DNA of 64,000 nt from Nematostella vectensis (Eukaryota > Cnidaria > Anthozoa > Actiniaria > Edwardsiidae), in contig NC_064035.1 in assembly GCF_932526225.1 (NCBI RefSeq), positions 5,021,501 through 5,085,500 of the forward strand, given 5' to 3'. The position numbers and the translations under genes were made by a program. Each line of letters starts with the position of its first letter. Within the stretch, counting starts at the first letter, position 1. Of this stretch, positions 55,600 to 64,000 are shown one piece after another. The notes beneath the pieces are model-generated. The model did no database searches. It was not told the DNA's origin and saw only the letters and a program-made list of their open reading frames with translations.

Positions 55600-57515
55600 C
55601 TAGCCTCCTTTATTCCTTAGCCCTCGTTACCTAAGCCCCTCCTTCGCGCCTTACCTAGGTCATTTATTCCAAAAGCCCTCGTTATGTAAGCCCCTCCTTA
55701 GCGCCTTACCTAGTCCCCTTTCTTCCACAAGCCCTCGTTATGTAAGCCCCTCCTTTGCGCCCCTCGACTAGCCCTCTTTCTTCCACAAGCCCTCGTTACC
55801 TAAGCCCCTCCTTAGCGCCCCTCGACTAGCCCTCTTCCTTCCACAAGCCCTTGTTATGTAAGCCCCTTCTTTGCGTCCTTCGACTAGCCCTCTTTCTTCC
55901 ACAAGCCCTCGTTACCTAAGCCCCTCCTTCGCGCCCCTCGACTAGCCCTCTTTCTTCCACAAGCCCTCGTTACCTAAGCCCCTCCTTTGCGCCCTTCGAC
56001 TAGCCCTCTTCCTTCCACAAGCTCTCGTTATGTAAGCCCCTCCTTTGCGCCCCTCGACTAGCCCTCTTCCTTCCACAAGCCCTCGTTACCTAAGCCCCTC
56101 CTTTGCGCCCCTCGGCTAGCTCTTTTTCTTCCACAAGCCCTCGTTATGTAAGCCCCTCCTTTGCGCCCCTCGACTAGCCCTCTTCCTTCCACAAGCCCTC
56201 GTTACCTAAGCCCCTCCTTTGCGCCCCTCGGCTAGCTCTTTTTCTTCCACAAGCCCTCGTTATGTAAGCCCCTCCTTTGCGCCCCCCGACTAGCCCTCTT
56301 TCTTCCACAAGCCCTCGTTACCTAAGCCCCTCCTTTGCGCCCCTAGACTAGCCCTCTTTCTTCCACAAGCCCTTGTTATGTAAGCCCCCCCTTTGCGCCC
56401 CTCGACTAGCCCTCTTTCTTCCACAAGCCCTTGTTATGTAAGCCCCTCCTTTGCGCCCCTCGACTAGCCCTTTTTCTTCCACAAGCCCTCGTTACCTAAG
56501 CCCCCCCTTTGCGCCCCTCGACTAGCCCTTTTTCTTCCACAAGCTCTCGTTATGTAAGCCCCTCCTTTGCGCCCCTCGACTAGCCCTCTTCCTTCCACAA
56601 GCCCTCGTTACCTAAGCCCCCCCCTTTGCGCCCCTCGACTAGCCCTTTTTCTTCCACAAGCCCTCGTTACCTAAGCCCCTCCTTTGCGCCCCTCGACTAG
56701 CCCTCTTCCTTCCACAAGCCCTCGTTACCTAAGCCCCTCCTTTGCGCCCCTCGACTAGCCCTTTTTCTTCCACAAGCCCTTGTTACCTAAGCCCCTCCTT
56801 TGCGCCCCTCGGCTAGCCCTTTTTCTTCCACAAGCCCTCGTTATGTAAGCCCCTCCTTTGCGCCCCTCGACTAGCCCTCTTCCTTCCACAAGCCCTCGTT
56901 ACCTAAGCCCCTCCTTTGCGCCCCTCGACTAGCCCTCTTCCTTCCACAAGCCCTCGTTATGTAAGCCCCTCCTTTGCGCCCCTCGACTAGCCCTCTTCCT
57001 TCCACAAGCCCTTGTTATGTAAGCCCCTCCTTTGTGCCCCTCGACTAGCCCTTTTTCTTCCACAAGCCCTCGTTATGTAAGTCCCTCCTTTGCGCCCCTA
57101 GACTAGCCCTCTTCCTTCCACAAGCCCTCGTTACCTAAGCCCCTCCTTTGCGCCCCTCGACTAGCCCTCTTTCTTCCACAAGCCCTCGTTATGTAAGCCC
57201 CTCCTTGCGCCCCTCGACTAGCCCTCTTCCTTCCACAAGCCCTCGTTACCTAAGCCCCTCCTTTGCGCCCCTCGACTAGCCCTCTTTCTTCCACAAGCCC
57301 TCGTTATGTAAGCCCCTCCTTTGCGCCCCTCGACTAGCCCTCTTTCTTCCACAAGCCCTTGTTATGTAAGCCCCTCCTTTGCGCCCCTCGACTAGCCCTC
57401 TTTCTTCCGCAAGCCCTCGTTACCAAAGCCCCTCCTTTGCGCCCCTCGACTAGCCCTCTTCCTTCCACAAGACCTTGTTATGTAAGCCCCTTCTTTGCGC
57501 CCCTCGTTCTTTCTC
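55600..57515. repeat. ~58-bp minisatellite (~33 copies) with dimer structure
   Basis: The unit contains GCCCTCGTTACCTAAGCCCC, TTTGCGCCCCTCGACTAGCC and TCTTTCTTCCACAA. Two versions, GTTACCTAAG and GTTATGTAAG, tend to alternate, suggesting amplification of an approximately 116-bp dimer. The first units (55600-55730) are the most diverged (GCGCCTTACCTAG). It begins about 250 bp after the 34-bp array. Confidence 0.96.
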
Positions 57516-57600
57516 GTTCACTTTCTCCTTCAACTTCTATACACTTCTAATCGTCTTCAGATCTCGTCCCACATGGTCAAGATTCACGTTCTCTATCAAC

Positions 57601-57710
57601 TCTTTATTGTTCCGTACGCGTCTATTCGTGCGCGGATCTCGGATTAAGCATGTGTTCTTTATTGTTCCGTACGCGTCTATTCGTGCGCGGATCTCGGATT
57701 AAGCATGTGT
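57601..57710. repeat. perfect tandem duplication of 55 bp
   Basis: 57601-57655 and 57656-57710 are identical, each starting TCTTTATTGTTCCGTACGCG. Confidence 0.95.
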
Positions 57711-58935
57711 GTCTCACGACTAGCCATCCCTGTCTGGCATACCGTCGCAGTCTCACTGCGAAATATGCATCTTATGTCTCTACACCATAACGAGCTCCGG
57801 AAGCTTTACTCGAGACAGATCGCACATCAGAGTGACAGATGCTTAATAGATTTGTCATCGATAGTTCTCCATAAAAAGAACTATGGAAACGGAGCGAGTT
57901 TGCAGGCGTTATACACGAATCTCATGCCGTTGGTTTGCTCTTTCTAAAAGAAAGTTCTAGCTTTGTGAGTATGCGGTACTTAGGGATGCTCATCGAATGA
58001 ATTCATGGATGTTTCAGCGCTAGGAAGGGTCGATCACCTCACTAAGTTCGATAACATCAGCTGACTGTATGTGCGACCCGAAGGTCACGCGGGAAATCTA
58101 CTGCGCATGCCCCGTGCGCCATTTTGCACTCACGTATTAATTTCCACTGAGAAATGAAAACTTTTTGCACTGAATCTTTTCCCAAGACATGACAATGATT
58201 TTATGAAGGAGGTTAATAGTAAAGCAAGAAATCCAACGTGAACTTGAAGTGATGCTAGTTTAGGTCTTCTTTATACAAAATGTTGTATAAATAGCATCAT
58301 TTAAGGCCCTTAAAGCGATGAGTTGTGGTTGTTTTCTCGGCGAATGTGTGGCATGTGAAGCATGTAGATTCCATCAGTGCTTCCTTCTCTCATCTGCGTC
58401 ACTGCTTCCAAGGAAAGCTGAGCCAATACCATGAATGGTGACCCCGGGCCGAAACAAGCGCGCACAATGATCGCCCAATTTAGTGATGCAGGAGTCGGCC
58501 TTATTTGACATTAGTTCGTGAAAGTTATCCAAAATCCCAAAATACTTCTTGACACGATTGGTATGAACGGTCAGCTGATTTCGCCATAGAAATAAACTTG
58601 GAGCAGTCCTGTTTATGTACTCTTCTCAAAGTTTATATTATTAGTTAGTAAGAAGTAATTTTGCCGGAAACCTACCTAAGCTTTGCAGTAGTGGTTACCG
58701 AGGTCTGCTTGTTGTGCCGTCGTCTGATTGCATGAAATACCGCGTCCGGTCACTGACTCATGGGCCCAGGGGACTTCTCAAGAGCAATAAATGGATTCTG
58801 CAGTGGGACGATCAAATTGCATTCATTTATGCGGATTAATTCCACCGGAGATTAGATGATGCCAGAATAATCGCCCACTCGTACATCTACACCCGACATG
58901 TATTAATCCCACTCGGCCAGTCAGAACTCCCTTAA

Positions 58936-58966
<31 letters not shown>

Positions 58967-61900
58967 TCTCTCTCTTACTCTCGATATTTTACCATACCGT
59001 TGGCTGAGCTCGACCACACTCACAAACTCCAAATGGATAATCAATGTTCATAGTAATACTACACTAGCGTAAGTAAGAGTAAATAGGTCCACTGTCAATT
59101 ACGGAATACTTCGGAGCTTCACGAACTCTGTCTAACGGTGTGTTTTGTCACAAAATGTTTATTGGGACGTAAAGTGACAAGACACTCGGCGAGGTGTACT
59201 TCATTGGTGGTAATTAGGTCTTCAGGATGCATGACGCGAATGGCTGTGCAGCTAAACTGTCAGGGCATTTTCACTGGGCTTCTTTCAGTGGCTAGTTTGT
59301 CTCGACAATGAGCCGGAAATTATCCCGAAGGGTTACCGGCTGGTGTCGCTAATTGCGGGGTTTTCTGAGATACAACGGAATGGCTCGAGCCTCTAGTGAA
59401 TAATAACTTACGGATTACTACCAGGTCTATCAGCCGCAAGTGCTGAGATTTGCCTTCTTTCGGAAATATTGTTATTAATATTACTATTAAGGGGAAGGGA
59501 GCTTAATTTAAACAATCACATAATGGCGACTCGGGACAAGCTTGGCCACATAGGAAGGGCGACGTCTGAGATGGTATCGCAAATGCGACACTCGGATAAC
59601 CCGCTCACTTTGCAACATCTTCAGATGTAATGTAGGATAAGTATTTTCGCGACATATTGCCCATCAGATTCATAAGCCATTAAGGCCCACACAGACACTT
59701 TGAGATCGGGTTCTATTAGGAATATCGGCACTAAGGCTGAACCAGGGCTGCCGTGCAAAGTACCACCGAGGTCTATAGCACAGGGTTCCCAAGGATCCAA
59801 CATATCGTCGTCCGAAAGCGTGTGTAGCGTAGTGAGAGTAGAATGTTAGGCACTCTTAAACTTAGGCTCAAAAAGATGTTTCGCTGCAATTAACACCCGT
59901 CTTACCAACACAAAAACCATGAATTAGTCTAAGGATTTGTATTTGAAATCTTGGGCGATTAATAGAGGGACCAGACCCCTTGTGCGGGGAAGGAAGTGCG
60001 ACAATTAAGTCTGCCAAGAGATCGGTTAAAAGCGTTTATGCGATGATCACGTGCCAATTAACGAGTTGAGTGCGGTGTGATAGGCGACCGTCAATCGGGC
60101 ATAACGGGCACAGTGCAGCCGCCATCACAACAACAACCAGTGATTATCTCCAAATGCTAAATTAGTTTGCGCCTGATAACACCTATCGAGCGATCTTGAG
60201 CTACGAGGCAGTACGCGATATGGCATGATCGCCGCGATGCGTCAAAGAGATAGCCCGTGCATCTATGATATTAGCAGTACAGCACTCGAAAAGCTGTAAA
60301 TGGCGGAGCTTAGCTAGCGCGCAAGTCAGCGTATTGTAGCAAAGGGCGTCCCACTTAGTGAACCGCAGACAAAAGCGTAAAGCGCACATATCACGCTTTC
60401 TCCCTGCTCACAGCGAAAATTATGCAAACTTGCTAACTCGACTAACTACAAAATAAATAATATAAAAAAAATTACGTATAAGGATTAACATTTGAGATTT
60501 TTTTAAATCTGTGTAAAGCTGAGAAGTTTGGCTGCGTTGCGGTGTAATTGCGTTTGGTGATACGGGCTGAGAAATTCCAGTCTGTAGCCACTGTTGTTTA
60601 CGAGAGACTTCAAAACAACAGGAATAGCGTTACTCACCGCGATGGTAGATTCCCTGGAGGGACGGTCCCAACGACGCCGTGAGCTAGTTGTGCGTCCAAA
60701 TCAAAGTTAATGTACCTCCGATTCGTGCAAACGGTCTTGGATCTAGTCAATGTGCTTGTGTACGTCAAATCCAACACAGACCGGCCTAGTGTACGCACCG
60801 TCTCGGAGTGAAAGGGCAAACAATGAGGACGTTACTCCGGCACTTGATACTGCACACCGGCTATTAAATTGACATGTAACCATACACACGCTAGGCCTAG
60901 CGGCCACAGGACGCCAATTAACACATGTCTGCGCTACACACCATATAAGTCCCGATAACGCCAGCTAGCGTGACTCGCGCGCACCCCAAGGACTCGCTGT
61001 TCCAGATTATTCTCAGACTATATTTAAACCGGGAAAGAAAACATTCCGTATCGATCACTTCCTAGTATTGGGCGTGCGTGCGGTGATCGAGCGCGATCAG
61101 TTAGGAACCGCCGGCTATAAGGGAAACGCGATGGGCCTTTAGAGAGTTTTATACTATCCAGACCTTAATGAAGGCAATGAGATGTCATTATGGTGTTTAG
61201 GGGATGCGTAATAAGTCTGTGGATCTGTCGTTAGTACCTCAACCCGGGACACAATAGCGAGCGTGCGTGCTGATAAAAACGTGGGCACCAGCGCTCCGGA
61301 CCGTGTAAAGCGCGTACAAAACCAGACCTATAACTAAGCACAGCGGAGCGCTACGACCACATAGACATATAGGAAGTGAATAAAAACACAAGGTGGCAAA
61401 ATGTGAGGTAATGTGCTCAGCAACAGGGAGTAATTATCAAACGAGAAATAAACATGAAAAACAGAGCGCGACAGAAACTGAAAAGAACAAATTGCAGCAC
61501 TTCTCAAAACGCAACCAAAACAAAGAGATTCTCAAAAACACGAAACTGCAAAAGAGTGACAAGTTTATCCCTTAAGGCCTTGATGCGACTCTTTATCAAC
61601 GGGTAGCAGTTTAAGCTTAATAGCAAAGCCGGTGCGCATTAGTGCTTTGCGCAGATGGACTTGCGATTAGTGTTAGAATGATTGGCCGATAGGTCGGCGA
61701 AACCCCATCAAACACAACAACGAATTGATGCGAGCGATGAAGTAACACATGAGCAAAGCTCTATTGGCTAATATTACAACTCGTCACAAATGAATTCCTC
61801 TTTCCCACGAGCTCTTGTATTTACCTAGAACTTCGGGTGCGGCATTGTTCGCATGAAGATTAGTTTATCAAGTATTTTCATCTTGACGGCTAGCTCGCAT

Positions 61901-63350
61901 GAATGCTATTTCATCACATATCGGCTAGTTACACATGCCTTGTGAATTAAAAATGATAAAAAACTTCCCAATACGCATAGTCTCTCAACAAATAAATATC
62001 ATACTAGAAGTTCTCACCGGGAAGTGAAGTGTTCGAGCTGAAAGAGTGGCTGGTCATTCAATTTCATTTCCAAACAGCCCTAGCAACCCAGGAAGTTAAT
62101 TTTATATTTGTGTGCCAGAAGAGGTGAATAAACACTGGGTCTACATTTATGCAAAGGTATATCTATATTATATGGGGCAGTTGACGCATTTCCCATAAGC
62201 AATTATCCAAGGCTCCCTATTCTTTGCAGCCACTGCTTGGCTGAGCACTAACCCCTTTCTCTGTTTTATCTGTTTATAAGTTTGTAAAGGAACACAAATA
62301 AATTGCTACTAGTCTTATTATATTAAGCTAGAAGTTTCTAACAGAAAGTGAAGTGCTCGCTGCAAGATACTATGGAGGAGTCAGAACAAAGGCACTTATC
62401 GTACGTTTAAGCCAAGGGGTGGGGATGATATGTATTTAATACAAGAAATTATTTCAAACTCAACTTTTGATGAACTTCAATATAAACTGTTAACTTTTAC
62501 AAGTATGGGGTAATTGTTATAATACTATAACAATGATACAATAGTTTTAACAATGTAAACAATAATCAATAATGATAATTGAATATTGAATATATGTAAC
62601 ATCTATTTTGTCAATGAATAACATTATCCACGAAATTTGCTGAGCAAACTTTCTAGCACCAGTAGACAAAAGGAATAAAATCAAATAGAATCATTGCTCT
62701 ACTTACTGAAAAATTCGCAGTTCCACTCCATTTTTGGGAACACCGACATATCCCAAGGACCGCTTATTATTTGGCTTTACCGAGATGGGCTTGGGAACTA
62801 GTCATCGACAGCGACATACCCCAAATCGTGATTAGATATGCTCGCTACGCTCGCAAATATTGAGCATTGCCCCAAATGGATTAAAACTTCACAAAACTGC
62901 ACAAACAGGCAAGAAAAGTTTGAATTTATTTTGTTATATTTTTCGTCGCAATTGTTTTTATCGTAACGCACCATATATTTACATAGTAACTATGAATGAA
63001 ACACGTAAAATACGATATTTGCTTGGGGAACCTGTGCCTACATAGCTGTTTTTGCCTTGATTATTTATCATCTAGCAATCGATCGAAGTTATTTTTTTAA
63101 GGAGAATAGTACACAGCCCAAATGACAATGACAAATTACATCGGATTTCAGACGCACTGTCGCACCCGGGTCGTTTTTGGCGGTTATTAAGTTTCCCCCC
63201 GAATATTTGCAGACGCATGGTGACTTTGGTAATAATCCGGGTTGTGAGACGGACCCTCTTGCAGAGGAAATTTGAATGATCAGCTCAAGTTCAAGACAGA
63301 TCCTCTTTACTTGCTGGTGTTGATGATGACACGTGAAAATAAGGGGGACG
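57711..63350. other. 5.6-kb region without a recognisable gene
   Basis: Contains a CT microsatellite at about 58938-58976 (with one G interruption) and short open frames without family features. GC content and CpG frequency seem higher between about 60000 and 61400 than in the flanks, but no exon could be supported. Confidence 0.4.
58938..58976. repeat. (CT)n microsatellite
   Basis: About nineteen CT units with one CTG interruption; the Arg/Glu-rich open frame on the minus strand comes from it. Confidence 0.9.
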
Positions 63351-63750
63351 GGAGAGTGGATGGCCCGAGAAAGAAATATCAATAATTTTACTTTTTTTTC
63401 TAAAACTTTAGTCATGGAGCACAACCCTCTGTCTTTCTATAATATGATGATGGTACCCCTAGTTATTTCCTATGGCAACAAGACTAATCCTCGCCTGTCA
63501 ACTTTAGCTAGCAGAGCAAGCAGGGCGGCAATTCGGGCACCAATCGGGCACCGGGAGAGTGGATGGCCCGAGAAAGAAATATCAATAATTTAACTTTTTT
63601 TTTCTAAAACTTTAGTCATGGAGCACAACCCTCTGTCTTTCTATAATATGATGATGGTACCCCTAGTTATTTCCTATGGCAACAAGACTAATCCTCGCCT
63701 GTCAACTTTAGCTAGCAGAGCAAGCAGGGCGGCAATTCGGGCACCAATCT
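63351..63750. repeat. tandem duplication of ~204 bp
   Basis: The segment starting GGAGAGTGGATGGCCCGAG at 63351 recurs at 63554 and runs to about 63750 (CAATTCGGGCACCAATC). The copies differ only in a TTTA/TTAA change and one T in a poly-T run. Each copy contains TAAAACTTTAG directly followed by TCATGGAGCAC, an acceptor-like string, and the same open frame (about 44 shared codons). The second copy stays open for 82 codons to 63866. I do not recognise the encoded sequence. Confidence 0.9.
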
Positions 63751-64000
63751 CGCAAAAGTCCCCTTTAATGGCGGATAGGGATAGTATCGTCTTGTTTCCC
63801 TTAGCCTGTAGAGATAAGCTAAGTTTAGAGAAGGCCCACATTTACAATTACAAAAAGTTAAAATAATTGATAACATATATAACGATGCTACTGCTATGCA
63901 AAACGAGGCTGGATATGATGGATTATAGAAATAGTGATGATGATAATAATAGAAATGACTGCCGTAGTGGTAAAGGCGACCATTATAGTGAAGAAGTAAA

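Noticed and set aside
35880-57515. CRISPR-like arrays
   Set aside because: The repeats are contiguous minisatellites without unique spacers, in a eukaryotic sequence.

Overview
The window is eukaryotic genomic DNA: split genes with GT-AG introns, long AT-rich intergenic stretches, many minisatellites and small inverted-repeat transposons. The gene content (an EML microtubule protein, a Six1/2 homeobox gene, a group A bHLH gene) and the short introns fit an invertebrate metazoan. An anthozoan cnidarian such as Nematostella is my best guess; this is inference, not proof.

Layout. (1) 445-1363 (+): the last two exons of a multipass membrane protein, possibly CDF/TMEM163-like. (2) 3510-18520 (+): a complete EML (echinoderm microtubule-associated protein-like) gene that I could join into 24 coding exons giving one open frame of 1277 codons. 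It has an unusual N-terminal exon, a trimerising coiled coil, Ser/Pro/basic-rich linkers, a HELP motif and a tandem WD propeller. (3) 26854-28989 (-): a complete two-exon Six1/2 homeobox gene of 273 aa with a candidate TATA box and polyA signal. (4) 35.88-38.99 kb: a very large 33-bp minisatellite. (5) 48866-51206 (-): a bHLH transcription-factor gene with a candidate distal promoter and 5'UTR exon. (6) 54.44-57.52 kb: two adjoining large minisatellites (34 bp and about 58 bp). (7) 57.5-64 kb: no recognisable gene; one perfect 55-bp and one 204-bp tandem duplication.

The most interesting signal is in the EML gene. Several of its intronic minisatellites are built from the gene's own exon-intron junctions. 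One array repeats a 5' splice site (seven GT donors about 36 bp apart), one repeats a 3' splice site (eight identical-looking acceptors 68 bp apart), one contains decayed donor copies, and one shares about 19 bp with the neighbouring exon. Using the wrong copy would bring in a stop codon in both of the clear cases. The gene also carries two TTAA-flanked MITE-like elements in its introns.

The two transcription-factor genes lie on the same strand about 20 kb apart with no convincing gene between them, a layout often seen for developmental regulators. Annotation is from direct reading only; no database search was possible.
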